Below, one piece after another: positions 47,349 through 56,460 of a DNA stretch of 64,000 nucleotides. A model generated the notes under the pieces. That model had not been told where the DNA came from, ran no database searches, and worked only from the letters and a program-made list of their open reading frames with translations. A program made the position numbers and the translations under genes. Positions within the stretch are counted from its first letter, which is position 1; every line of letters begins with the position of its first letter. This DNA is from Cohaesibacter sp. ES.047 (GTDB lineage Bacteria > Pseudomonadota > Alphaproteobacteria > Rhizobiales > Cohaesibacteraceae). The DNA lies in assembly GCF_900215505.1 (NCBI RefSeq), contig NZ_LT907844.1, forward strand, positions 3,922,001-3,986,000, read 5' to 3'.

Positions 47349-48299
47349 ATGAGCGACGTTTTTACACTGGCCTTGCCCTTCTTCGGCCTCATCGTTCTGG
47401 GCTTCCTGTCTGGCAAGATTGCCGACTTGCCGGAAGCCGGGCTCAGTTGGCTCAATTTCTTCGTTGTCTATATCGCTTTGCCGGCGCTCTTCTTCCGGCT
47501 GATCTCCCGCACGCCACTTGAGGAATTGAGCAATTGGAGTTTCGTTCTGGCAACGACGACCATGACCTACCTCATGTTCATTCTGGCTTTTGCCTTTGGT
47601 CTTTGGCGCTCAGGTGGCAACATGGCAGAGGCAACCATACAGGGGCTGGCAGGTAGCTACTCCAATATCGGTTACATGGGACCGGGGCTGACCCTTGCAG
47701 CACTGGGACCGGCGGCAACCGTACCGACGGCGCTCATCTTCTGTTTTGATTCGATGCTGCTGTTCACCCTGATCCCGATCTTCATGGCACTGGCCGGGAC
47801 GGACAACAAGAACTGGCGGGAACTGATCATTCTGGTCCTCAGGAAAGTGTTTCTCCATCCCTTCGTTCTGGCGACAATCATCGCGGTGCTTGCCGCGGCT
47901 CTGAAGGTTCAGCCACCGACTTGGATCAACACCATGCTGGAGCATCTCTCCAACGCGGCAGCGCCCTGTGCCCTGTTTGCCATGGGGGTGAATGTTGGCC
48001 TCAGAAAGCTCAAGCGGGTACCCGTGGAGCTTTCGGTGCTCCTACCGATCAAGCTGTTGCTACACCCGCTGCTGCTGTTTCTGCTGCTCAAGACCGTTGG
48101 CGGCATTCCTCCGGCATGGGTCCAGACAGCGGTGCTGATGGCCTGTCTCCCGCCAGCGGCCAATGTCTTCATCATCGCCCAACAATACAATGTCTATGTG
48201 GAACGGGCATCATCGGCTGTGATGGTCGGAACGATCGCCTCCATCGTTACCGTGACGCTCTTTCTCTATCTCATCACGCAAAACCTGTTGCCGGTCTAA
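47349..48299 (+). CDS. AEC family transporter (auxin efflux carrier/malonate-type)
   Basis: A 316-residue inner-membrane transporter with about ten helices in two repeats. The family pattern is visible in TLALPFFGLIVLGFLSGKI, LSWLNFFVVYIALPALFFRL, YSNIGYMGPGLTL and the C-terminal VLMACLPPAANVFIIAQQYN. Members carry dicarboxylates or related metabolites; the substrate is open. ATG at 47349 has no strong ribosome binding site, but upstream extension lacks hydrophobic structure. It ends a few bases before the converging flavin hydroxylase gene. Confidence 0.9.
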   Translation: MSDVFTLALPFFGLIVLGFLSGKIADLPEAGLSWLNFFVVYIALPALFFRLISRTPLEELSNWSFVLATTTMTYLMFILAFAFGLWRSGGNMAEATIQGLAGSYSNIGYMGPGLTLAALGPAATVPTALIFCFDSMLLFTLIPIFMALAGTDNKNWRELIILVLRKVFLHPFVLATIIAVLAAALKVQPPTWINTMLEHLSNAAAPCALFAMGVNVGLRKLKRVPVELSVLLPIKLLLHPLLLFLLLKTVGGIPPAWVQTAVLMACLPPAANVFIIAQQYNVYVERASSAVMVGTIASIVTVTLFLYLITQNLLPV

Positions 48300-48325
48300 A
48301 TGGCCCGTCTTCTCTGCCTGTGCGT

Positions 48326-49561
48326 TCAGAGATCGGATTTTCGCAGAGCATTGCCCAGTTTGCCGATCCGTGTCGGCGCATCCAGTCCCGCTTTCATCAT
48401 GAACTTGCGTAAGGGCGGCACCATGTTGGCCAGTGCCAGCCCGGCGGTTCTTGCGCCTTGCCCGAAGGGCAGGGAGGATAGAAGGGACATATTGAGCATA
48501 TGCACCCCTGCGGTTCGCGACCAGATATCAGCAAGCCTTGCGCTGCCATAAGAGGACAGCACCTGATCACTGCCGGGGTCTCTTGTGCCGTCCTGCTCAC
48601 CTTGAGAGGTTATGGCCTTGGCGAGCGCCTCAATGTCTCTCAAGGACAGATTGAGCCCCTGTGCCCCAATGGGCGGGAAGACATGCGCACTTTCCGCGAT
48701 CATGGCAGCACGCTTGCCATGAAAGGCCTTGGCGACCATGCCCGAGAGCGGAAAGACCTGCGGCTCACTTGCCAACTCGAAAGCCCCGTAGATGGAATGG
48801 GCCCGTCGTTCCAGTTCGGCCTCAAGAGCGTCCTTGTCCATCGCCTTCAAGCGCTCCGCTGTCTCGGACGTTACAACGCACACAAGGCTGGACGTTCGGC
48901 CATCCCGGTAGGGAACAAGGGTAAAGGGACCGGTAGGCGTGTGAAACTCCGTCGAAGCGTTGCCGTGCGGCGTGGAAGGGTGGGAGAGATTGACCACCAT
49001 GGCGGCTTGGGGGTAGCCCCACTTGCGCATCTCGATGCCTGCGGCGTCCTTGACCAAAGACTTGCGCCCATCGGCTGCAATGGCCAGCTTCGCGCGCCAC
49101 GCCGATCCGTCTGCCATTTCGATGAGAGCATGGTCATCATGGAGTTCGACCGATTTGGCAAATTGCTGATCCTGATGCAAAAGCGATGAATCGATCCCCT
49201 CAAGGCCCTCATCCAGCGCCTCGACCAGCAAATTGTTGTCAATATTGTAGCCAAAGGCCTCAAGACCAATTTCCGAGCTGTCAAATTCGGTTGTCGGAGC
49301 ACGAAACAGCCGTCCGGTATCATCAACGAGCCGCATCACGCGCAAGGCCTGCCCGCGTGCACGGACAGCATCCCACAAACCAAGGCTCTCGAGATATTGC
49401 GCTGAACTGCCAAGGAGAGCGGTTGTACGTCCATCCGTGCCTGCATGCGCAGGGCCAATCAACACCGTAGAGAAGCCAAGTCGCGCCATTTGGAGGGCTG
49501 CCACGTGACCCGCCGGCCCGCTACCGACGATGGCAATGTCTATCTCGCGCTCGTTGCTCAT
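48326..49561 (-). CDS. UbiH/UbiF/COQ6-family FAD-dependent hydroxylase
   Basis: A 411-residue flavoprotein monooxygenase, probably for ubiquinone ring hydroxylation. The N-terminal FAD motif is DIAIVGSGPAGHVAALQM; the middle motif is LAIAADGRKSLVKDAAG; the FAD-ribityl region reads ESAHVFPPIGAQGLNLSLRD, where the usual GDAAH is ESAH but the PPIGAQGLN core is intact. Alphaproteobacteria use UbiL or UbiM in place of several UbiI/H/F enzymes, and this may be such a member; I do not assign the symbol. ATG follows AAGAGAA. Confidence 0.85.
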   Translation of the reverse strand: MSNEREIDIAIVGSGPAGHVAALQMARLGFSTVLIGPAHAGTDGRTTALLGSSAQYLESLGLWDAVRARGQALRVMRLVDDTGRLFRAPTTEFDSSEIGLEAFGYNIDNNLLVEALDEGLEGIDSSLLHQDQQFAKSVELHDDHALIEMADGSAWRAKLAIAADGRKSLVKDAAGIEMRKWGYPQAAMVVNLSHPSTPHGNASTEFHTPTGPFTLVPYRDGRTSSLVCVVTSETAERLKAMDKDALEAELERRAHSIYGAFELASEPQVFPLSGMVAKAFHGKRAAMIAESAHVFPPIGAQGLNLSLRDIEALAKAITSQGEQDGTRDPGSDQVLSSYGSARLADIWSRTAGVHMLNMSLLSSLPFGQGARTAGLALANMVPPLRKFMMKAGLDAPTRIGKLGNALRKSDL

Positions 49562-49694
49562 GGTGTTCTCTTGCCTGTGTTGATTTTGATTTTCGCCTTT
49601 TGAAAAAAGCTCTAGCGATCCGAACTCGCAATGGCTATACCCAATTTATCTGAGACATTCCAGCACATCTGACATTGTTGGGCTTGCGAATGGG

Positions 49695-50747
49695 ATGGAT
49701 TTTGCGCCAAATGCTCTGACTAATCCTGATACGCCAACGGTGCCTGAGCGGATGACATTTCTCAACGACTTCTTTGACAACAGCAATGCCAAGCAACTTC
49801 AAGACCAGATGAAGCGGTTTCGCGCCGAACATCCGGATCTCGCACGCGCCGAGAAAAAGCCCCGCATCGTGCTATTTCTGGCCATTGCCGTTGCCTCGCT
49901 GTTCGCCTGGACCTATCTGGTCGCCATGGTTATCGACATGGCGCCCGACATGGACATGCGTTCCCTGGGGCCGGGGATGTCGGCCTTCAATGTCTTTAAC
50001 GGATTTGAAAGCCTCGATGCCACGACACGCGCCTTCATTGCTGCGGTTTGTGCTCCGTCGGCAGCTCTGGGGCATTTCGGCATGCCCAGTCTTGGCGCAT
50101 GGGGTATCGAGGATCTGATGATCGTCTTTGGCATGTGGGTGATGATGGCCATCGCGATGATGCTGCCCACCGCAGCTCCGATCCTCAAGAGCTACGCCAG
50201 CGTGCGCGAAGGGCGGGGCGAACCGGTCGGCCCGTTTTCCGTTCTGTTGCTGGCGCTGGGCTATCTGAGTGTCTGGATCAGCTTTGCATTGGTCGCAACG
50301 TTGGCGCAGTGGGGACTGACCGAGATACAGGCAATGTCATCGGTAATGGCACCCGCATCCATGGTATTTTCTGCCTCAACCCTATTGTTGGCGGGATTTT
50401 ACCAGTTTACACCTGCAAAACAGGCTTGCCTTTTGCGCTGTCAACTGCCATTCCCATATTTCAACCGGCGTTCCGAGCAGGGATACTTTCGATCCTTTGC
50501 CGGCTCCTACGTTATGGGGCTGGAGCAGGGCTTCTTTTGTACCGGATGCACTTGGGCGCTGATGGTGGTCATGTTCGCCGTTGGCGTCATGAATGTTATA
50601 TGGATGGCCATACTGGGCCTGTTGATGGGGATCGAGAAAGTTGTTCCCAATCCATGGGTGACCAGAGGGATTGGTCTTTTCCTGATCATGTGGGGACTGC
50701 TCGTTCTATCCATCTCTCCCGCCGGCCGAACCCTGTTGGGCTTGTGA
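49695..50747 (+). CDS. DUF2182 integral membrane protein
   Basis: A 350-residue membrane protein (331 from the alternative ATG at 49752) of the predicted metal-binding DUF2182 family. The family blocks are MWVMMAIAMMLPTAAPIL, YQFTPAKQACLLRCQLPF and GFFCTGCTWALM, with cysteines that could bind metal or form disulfides. About seven membrane helices start near residue 58 after a charged N-terminal tail. Function is unknown. The next gene, phosphatidylcholine synthase, starts 48 bases later. Confidence 0.85.
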   Translation: MDFAPNALTNPDTPTVPERMTFLNDFFDNSNAKQLQDQMKRFRAEHPDLARAEKKPRIVLFLAIAVASLFAWTYLVAMVIDMAPDMDMRSLGPGMSAFNVFNGFESLDATTRAFIAAVCAPSAALGHFGMPSLGAWGIEDLMIVFGMWVMMAIAMMLPTAAPILKSYASVREGRGEPVGPFSVLLLALGYLSVWISFALVATLAQWGLTEIQAMSSVMAPASMVFSASTLLLAGFYQFTPAKQACLLRCQLPFPYFNRRSEQGYFRSFAGSYVMGLEQGFFCTGCTWALMVVMFAVGVMNVIWMAILGLLMGIEKVVPNPWVTRGIGLFLIMWGLLVLSISPAGRTLLGL

Positions 50748-50795
50748 TAAAGCCACAGGCAACGTATCTTAAGAGCGAAAGCTGTCAGTTCGTCA

Positions 50796-51497
50796 ATGCG
50801 CAATAAACTAACCTTTCTCATCCATTTCCTAACGGCATCAGGCGCATGTTTTGCGCTCTTGGCCACCATCGCTGTGGCCAATCGGCAATGGAGTGACATG
50901 TTCCTCTGGCTCATCGCAGCTCAGGTAATCGATTCCATTGACGGTCCTCTGGCCCGCCACTTCGAGCTCAAGAAACGCTATCCCAGCTGGGACGGGTCCA
51001 GCCTCGATTTCGTCATCGACTATGCGACCTATGTCTTCATTCCCGCCTTTGCACTGGTGCATTCGGGCTACTTCCCCGAGATCTACGGCTATCTGCTTGG
51101 TTTTGTCATCGTTCTGACTGGCGGGCTCTACTTCGCCGACGACAGCATGAAAACCGACAACAACGCCTTTCTCGGATTTCCCGCTGTCTGGAACTGTGTG
51201 GTCTTCTATCTGTTCGTGTTTCAGGTGCCCACCGGGATCGCCGGGGTGATCATCATACTTCTAGCAATCGCGCAATTTGTGCCGCTCGACTTTGTCCACC
51301 CGGTCCGGGTGAAAAAGCTCAGATGGATTTCCATCGCGCTGACCTTTGTCTGGCTGGCTATTTCCATGCGCGTGATTTTTGCGGACATGAGCGCCACGTC
51401 CCTCGACAAGGGCATTCTTGTCCTCACCGGCGCTTATTTCTTCTTTGTTGGGATGATTTTGCAATATATGCGCAAGTCAAAGTCCCCAGCCTCTTGA
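50796..51497 (+). CDS. pcs: Phosphatidylcholine synthase
   Basis: Condenses choline with CDP-diacylglycerol to form phosphatidylcholine in the inner membrane, a one-step route found in Hyphomicrobiales and other host-associated or marine bacteria. The 233-residue protein has about seven helices. The diagnostic CDP-alcohol motif is complete with Pcs spacing: IDGPLARHF, twelve residues, then GSSLDFVID (D-G-x2-A-R-x12-G-x3-D-x3-D). It follows the DUF2182 gene and precedes terC on the same strand. Confidence 0.94.
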   Translation: MRNKLTFLIHFLTASGACFALLATIAVANRQWSDMFLWLIAAQVIDSIDGPLARHFELKKRYPSWDGSSLDFVIDYATYVFIPAFALVHSGYFPEIYGYLLGFVIVLTGGLYFADDSMKTDNNAFLGFPAVWNCVVFYLFVFQVPTGIAGVIIILLAIAQFVPLDFVHPVRVKKLRWISIALTFVWLAISMRVIFADMSATSLDKGILVLTGAYFFFVGMILQYMRKSKSPAS

Positions 51498-51587
51498 TTG
51501 GATCTCCGGCTCGCCTAGATTGAGCTTCTGCGATCCGCTGCACAAAGTGCGGCGGGCCGGTCACATCCAGCCAATCAGGACGGCACA

Positions 51588-52352
51588 ATGTTCCAAAACC
51601 TGTTAGACCCAACCATTCTTGCCAGTCTTCTGACCCTGACGGCTATGGAAATCGTTCTGGGCATCGACAATGTGGTCTTCATCTCTGTGCTTGTCAGCAA
51701 ACTGCCAGCCGATATGGCCAAGCGCGCACGCGCCATTGGTATTCTGCTGGCGCTGGTGTTCCGCATCGCCCTTCTGCTTGCACTGACGTGGCTCATCGGT
51801 TTGACCGAGCCGGTTTTCACGCTGTTTGACCTTGCCTTCTCTTGGCGGGACCTGATCATGATCGCCGGCGGCCTGTTCCTCATCTACAAGGCACTGGCAG
51901 AGATCCATCTCGAAGTCGAGTTTTCTCAAAGCGACGAGACCAAGATCCGAACAGGCAAGGCGGAGATGGTGTTCGGAGCTGCGATCCTTCAGATCGTCAT
52001 CATTGATCTGGTCTTCTCGATTGACTCGATCGTCACCGCCATTGGCATGGCCAAGCACGTTGAAGTCATGATCACCGCGATGGTCATTGCCATGGCCGTC
52101 ATGTATGCAGCCTCGGGCCCGATTGCCCATTTCATCGAGCGGCACAAGACCACCAAGATGCTGGCTCTATCGTTTCTGATGCTGATCGGCTTTGCTCTGG
52201 TTGGCGATGGCGTCGGCATGCATATTCCGCGCGGATACATCTATGCGATGATGGGCTTTGCCGTGCTGGTCGAAATTCTGAACATCTTTGCATTGGACGC
52301 CCACCGTAGACGCAAACTGGCCATGCAGAAAAATCACATTGATGCCGCATGA
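51588..52352 (+). CDS. TerC family membrane protein
   Basis: A 254-residue inner-membrane protein of the TerC/Alx family, linked to metal (manganese) export and stress tolerance. Hallmarks are TAMEIVLGIDNVVFISVLV in helix 1 and the repeat-related IVIIDLVFSIDSIVTAIGMA, both with membrane Asp residues, and HIPRGYIYAMMGFAVLVE near the end. ATG follows AGGA. I see no yybP-ykoY manganese riboswitch in the 90-base upstream region. It may be transcribed with pcs. Confidence 0.92.
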   Translation: MFQNLLDPTILASLLTLTAMEIVLGIDNVVFISVLVSKLPADMAKRARAIGILLALVFRIALLLALTWLIGLTEPVFTLFDLAFSWRDLIMIAGGLFLIYKALAEIHLEVEFSQSDETKIRTGKAEMVFGAAILQIVIIDLVFSIDSIVTAIGMAKHVEVMITAMVIAMAVMYAASGPIAHFIERHKTTKMLALSFLMLIGFALVGDGVGMHIPRGYIYAMMGFAVLVEILNIFALDAHRRRKLAMQKNHIDAA

Positions 52353-52510
52353 CGGCTCAAGTTTGCATAGCCGCCTCGATTATCTTCCGAATCCGTCAAG
52401 CGCCATGATTTCTTTACTTTTTTCCATAAACGCCATAAAGCCCCCGCTTGTTTAGACCTGTTGAATATGCCAAGCTCTGAGCAAGCCCGAAATGATCAAG
52501 GAGTGAGATC

Positions 52511-53446
52511 CTGGACCGCGCACGCCTGTTATATTCGCCCGCCATGCGGTATTTTGCTGCCGTTGCGGAGCATGGAGCCATTCGCGCCGCCAGCCGCGAA
52601 CTGAATGTGGCCTCATCCGCCGTCAATCGCCAGATCCTCTGGCTGGAGGACAGTCTGGGCATGCCTTTGTTCGAGCGGGTAGGGCGGCGTTTGCAACTGT
52701 CCCCTGCCGGGGACATTCTGCTGCGCCACGTCAAGCACGTTCTGCAAGATTTCGAACAGACGGCATCGGAGCTTGATGCACTCAGAGGCCTTAAACGCGG
52801 GATCGTCCGCATCGCCAGCGTTGAAAGCGTCGCGACAGAATTGCTGTCCGATCTTGCTGCCTCGTTCGGCAAGGCCTATCCCGATATCCAGTTGCGCATC
52901 CAGGTCACCCATTCTGACAAGATAGCGCGGCAGGTCCTCGACTCGGAAGCGGACATCGGATTCACGTTCGATCCGCCCGACGATGCTCAACTGGCAAACA
53001 ACTTTTCCCACGCTTTCGAGATCGGGGCGGTTGCTCCCAAAGCCCATCCCCTGACGCGGCAGAGCGCCTGTTCCTTCGAGGACTGCCTGCAGTATCCGAT
53101 CATCCTGCCTTCAAAAGGACTATCCCTGCGCACCGCAATCGACAAATTGCTTTCAGATACATCGACTGAGCCATCAATCTTCGCAGAAGTCAGCACCCTG
53201 CACATGATGCGTCGCCTGACCGCACGCAATCTGGGCCTTTGCTTTCAGACTCGGATCGGCCTGACCGACACCATGGATCAATCGGAACTGGTGTTCATTC
53301 CCCTGACCGATGAACAGCTGCAACACAATCGCCTGTCCATCGTCACTCATCAACAGCGTCAGCTCAAGCTGGCCCCGGCGATGTTTCTCACCCATGCCAA
53401 TCAGTTCTTCTCCGATTTGTTCGGGCAGGATCTCACCATTGACTGA
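52511..53446 (+). CDS. LysR-family transcriptional regulator
   Basis: A DNA-binding regulator of about 300-311 residues. The winged helix-turn-helix (MRYFAAVAEHGAIRAASREL, ASSAVNRQILWLEDSLG) is followed by a periplasmic-binding-type sensor domain (about 90-295). The first ATG is 52544, but only the frame from CTG at 52511 (LDRARLLYSP before the Met) restores the full LysR first helix, and AAGGAG precedes it at correct spacing. A CTG start is therefore suggested. It faces the nucleoside ABC operon 349 bases downstream, a possible target; the ligand is unknown. Confidence 0.88.
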   Translation: MDRARLLYSPAMRYFAAVAEHGAIRAASRELNVASSAVNRQILWLEDSLGMPLFERVGRRLQLSPAGDILLRHVKHVLQDFEQTASELDALRGLKRGIVRIASVESVATELLSDLAASFGKAYPDIQLRIQVTHSDKIARQVLDSEADIGFTFDPPDDAQLANNFSHAFEIGAVAPKAHPLTRQSACSFEDCLQYPIILPSKGLSLRTAIDKLLSDTSTEPSIFAEVSTLHMMRRLTARNLGLCFQTRIGLTDTMDQSELVFIPLTDEQLQHNRLSIVTHQQRQLKLAPAMFLTHANQFFSDLFGQDLTID

Positions 53447-53533
53447 TTTATAGACACCGCAAGAATCCTTAGTCATCGGATATGGGTTGATCACTCTCGT
53501 TTTGAGACCAGTCACCCGGGCACTGATCACGAT

Positions 53534-53580
53534 TTGAGCACAAATGCGCTTTTTGCTCAATTTGCGAGCATAAAAGCTCG
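53534..53580. promoter_or_regulatory. Two inverted repeats upstream of the nucleoside ABC operon
   Basis: TTGAGCA (53534-53540) and TGCTCAA (53554-53560) form one inverted repeat; CGAGC (53565-53569) and GCTCG (53576-53580) form a second. They lie 216-262 bases before the ATPase gene in an otherwise empty 349-base spacer (53447-53795), so an operator or an RNA hairpin is possible. Confidence 0.3.
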
Positions 53581-53795
53581 GCATAAGCTTACTATTTTTG
53601 CAAGCTTGCGTGAGTTCCATATGGATTGTCGCTGAGATGTCACTTAAACATGACCGTAAGATACGTCACAGGGGACAATGGCGCCGTTTTGCGGGTGGGT
53701 TGGAGCAGCAAGGCTGCGGTTGAATCGCCAGCAAATGCACGAGATGCAATAAGCGACAGTCCCCCAACAAGTTCATCTTTGTCAGACAGGTCGAC

Positions 53796-55385
53796 ATGAC
53801 AAATGAGCCCCTACTAGAGGCAAGAGGCCTCACCAAAGCCTTTGGAAGCCTCCTTGCCAACGACTCTGTGGACCTTTTGGTCCAGCCAGGCGAAATTCAC
53901 GCTTTGCTGGGAGAAAACGGCGCTGGCAAATCCACCCTCGTGAAGATGCTCTATGGCTCTCTGTCTCCCACGGAGGGCCAGATTTTTTGGAAAGGGCAAG
54001 CGGTCAACCTGTCCGATCCGTCCGAGGCCCGCAAGCTTGGCATCGGCATGGTGTTCCAGCATTTTTCCCTGTTTGACAGCCTGACAGTGGTTGAGAACAT
54101 TGCCCTTGCCATGCCAAAGGGCCAGAAAATGTCTGATCTGGCCAAGCGGATCGAGACCGTTTCGAGAAACTACGGCCTGCCGCTAACCGCCACCAATCTG
54201 GTTGCCGACCTGTCCGTTGGCGAGCGCCAGCGCATTGAGATCGTTCGCTGCCTGCTGCAGGAGCCCGAACTGATCATCATGGACGAGCCGACATCGGTTC
54301 TCACACCGCAGGAGACCGAACTGCTGTTCGAAACGCTCGAGCGTCTGGCCTCCGAAGGAAAGTCCATCCTTTATATCAGCCATCGCCTCGAAGAGGTGCA
54401 ACGGATCTGCGACACGGCCACCATCCTGCGTCATGGCAAGCTGGTTGCCCATTGCACACCGTCCGAAGAGACGGCCTCGTCCCTTGCCACCCTGATGGTG
54501 GGAACGAATGTTCAGGCGGTGGAACGGATCAAACCCGACCTGTCACGCGCGCCCGTTCGCCTGCGTCTAGATCGGCTTGATCTGGTTCCGGCTGGTCCGT
54601 TTTCTGTCGAACTGAAGGATATTTCTTTGGAAGTCAGGGGCGGCGAAGTCGTCGCCATCGCAGGCATCGCAGGCAATGGCCAGTCCGAATTGTTCGACGC
54701 GCTCTCCGGTGAGCGCGAGGTTCTGCCCGATGCCGTCGTGATCAACGACGAGCCGGTTGGCACGAAAAGTGTGACGGCACGCCGCAATCTTGGCGCGGCA
54801 TTCGTGCCGGAAGAGCGTCTGGGCCATGCCGCTGTGCCCGGGCTCAGCCTTTCTGAGAATGTCCTGCTGACTCGCCATGGCTCGGACAAGGGTCTGACAA
54901 GACGCGGTGTTTTTCTCAAGCGCACCCAGGCAGGAGAGATCGGAAAACGGATTTCCAGCAACTTTGATGTTCGCAAGGGTGAGCCCGACCCGCAGGCTGG
55001 CAGCCTCTCCGGCGGGAACTTGCAGAAATTTGTCGTGGGCCGTGAGATAGACCGCAATCCCAGCGTACTTGTTGTTTCTCAACCCACATGGGGCGTCGAT
55101 GCCGGAGCTGCGGCACTCATTCGTCAATCCCTGCTCGATCTTGCACGCGAAGGTGCTGCCGTGCTGATCATCTCGCAGGATCTTGATGAAATCTTCGAAA
55201 TCGCCGACCGTATCGCAGTGATCAATCAGGGCACCATGTCACCGGCGGATCCGGCAGAGATCATGACCCTTGAAAAAGTCGGTCTGCTGATGGGCGGCGT
55301 ACATGGAGAAGACCCGCACAAGACCGCCTCAGCCTCCATCCCGAGCACGGACGGCGCGAACTCGGGAGGTGCTCATGCATCTTGA
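53796..55385 (+). CDS. Nucleoside/BMP-type ABC transporter, ATP-binding protein
   Basis: A 529-residue protein with two fused ABC cassettes, the type that drives BMP-family (nucleoside) importers. Cassette 1 has Walker A GENGAGKSTLVKML, signature LSVGERQRIEI and Walker B LIIMDEPTSVL. Cassette 2 has the degenerate Walker A GIAGNGQSELFDAL and signature LSGGNLQKFVVGREI, so one site is probably non-hydrolytic, as is usual in this family. It overlaps the next permease gene by 11 bases. It is the first gene of a four-gene operon. Confidence 0.94.
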   Translation: MTNEPLLEARGLTKAFGSLLANDSVDLLVQPGEIHALLGENGAGKSTLVKMLYGSLSPTEGQIFWKGQAVNLSDPSEARKLGIGMVFQHFSLFDSLTVVENIALAMPKGQKMSDLAKRIETVSRNYGLPLTATNLVADLSVGERQRIEIVRCLLQEPELIIMDEPTSVLTPQETELLFETLERLASEGKSILYISHRLEEVQRICDTATILRHGKLVAHCTPSEETASSLATLMVGTNVQAVERIKPDLSRAPVRLRLDRLDLVPAGPFSVELKDISLEVRGGEVVAIAGIAGNGQSELFDALSGEREVLPDAVVINDEPVGTKSVTARRNLGAAFVPEERLGHAAVPGLSLSENVLLTRHGSDKGLTRRGVFLKRTQAGEIGKRISSNFDVRKGEPDPQAGSLSGGNLQKFVVGREIDRNPSVLVVSQPTWGVDAGAAALIRQSLLDLAREGAAVLIISQDLDEIFEIADRIAVINQGTMSPADPAEIMTLEKVGLLMGGVHGEDPHKTASASIPSTDGANSGGAHAS

Positions 55386-56460
55386 ACTGGAAAAACGCAC
55401 AGCTTCGTCTAAAACCATGGCGCTGATGTCACCGGTGCTGGCCATTTTTCTCACCGTCATCACGGGAGCCGTAATCTTCGCGCTCCTCGGCTTTGATCCT
55501 GCAGAGGCCCTTTTCGTCTATTTCGTCGAACCCCTGCTTGATCCGTGGAGCCTTCAGGAACTGGTGGTCAAAGCCTCTCCGCTTGTTCTGATCGGTGTCG
55601 GCCTGACGATCTGCTATCGCTCCAACAACTGGAACATCGGAGCCGAAGGCCAATTCACAGTCGGCGCCATATGCGGAGCAATCGTGCCGGTCATGATGCC
55701 CGGATGGCAGGATCCGCTGGTCTTTCCCGTCATGCTCGCGCTTGGCGCTGCTGGTGGTGGGATGTTTGCCTATATCCCGGCCGTGCTCAAGAACCGGTTT
55801 GGTGCCAACGAAATCCTTACCAGCCTGATGCTTTCCTATGTCGCTCTGTTGATGCTGGACTATCTGGTGCGCGGTCCATGGAAGGATCCCGATGGTTACA
55901 ACTTCCCCGAAAGCCTTCTGTTCAGTGATTCCGCCACCGCGCCCAGCCTGATTGCGGGCAGCCGGATGCATATTGGCGCGCTGTTTGCGATCCTCGCAGC
56001 CGTCGCCGTCTTCGTTCTGTATGCGCGGACACTCAAAGGCTTCGAAATCAAGGTGCTCGGCGTCACACCGCGGGCAGGCAAGTTCGCGGGTTTCTCCCGA
56101 GAACGCATGACGACCTTTGCCTTCGTGGTCTCGGGTGCGCTGGCCGGTCTTGCCGGCATCATCGAAGTCGCAGGCCCCATCGGCCAGTTGCGCCCGACCA
56201 TTTCGCCCGGCTATGGCTTTACCGCGATCATCGTTGCCTTTCTGGGGCGTCTCAATCCGCTCGGTGCGATCCTTGCCGGTCTCTTGCTGGCCCTGTCCTA
56301 TATCGGCGGAGAAGCCGCTCAGGTTGAGCTCGGCGTGTCCGAGAAGACCTCCAAGGCCTTTCAGGGCATCCTTCTCTTCTATGTGCTCGCTTGCGACACG
56401 CTCATCCACTATCGCATTCGTCTTGTTACCAGCAAGGCAAACAAGAAAGAGGCCGCCTGA
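55375..56460 (+). CDS. Nucleoside ABC transporter permease (first subunit)
   Basis: Inner-membrane permease of 361 residues. ATG at 55375 follows GGAGGT and overlaps the end of the ATPase gene by 11 bases; longer frames are unlikely. Family signs are WNIGAEGQFTVGAICGAIV, RFGANEILTSLMLSY and APGYGFTAIIVAFLGRLNP-type SPGYGFTAIIVAFLGRLNP. It pairs with the second permease to form the heterodimeric channel. Genes overlap or abut through the operon, so the three are translated together. Confidence 0.93.
   Translation: MHLELEKRTASSKTMALMSPVLAIFLTVITGAVIFALLGFDPAEALFVYFVEPLLDPWSLQELVVKASPLVLIGVGLTICYRSNNWNIGAEGQFTVGAICGAIVPVMMPGWQDPLVFPVMLALGAAGGGMFAYIPAVLKNRFGANEILTSLMLSYVALLMLDYLVRGPWKDPDGYNFPESLLFSDSATAPSLIAGSRMHIGALFAILAAVAVFVLYARTLKGFEIKVLGVTPRAGKFAGFSRERMTTFAFVVSGALAGLAGIIEVAGPIGQLRPTISPGYGFTAIIVAFLGRLNPLGAILAGLLLALSYIGGEAAQVELGVSEKTSKAFQGILLFYVLACDTLIHYRIRLVTSKANKKEAA

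Noticed and set aside
51498-51587. Manganese (yybP-ykoY) riboswitch upstream of terC
   Set aside because: The gap is only 90 bases and I do not see the conserved motif.
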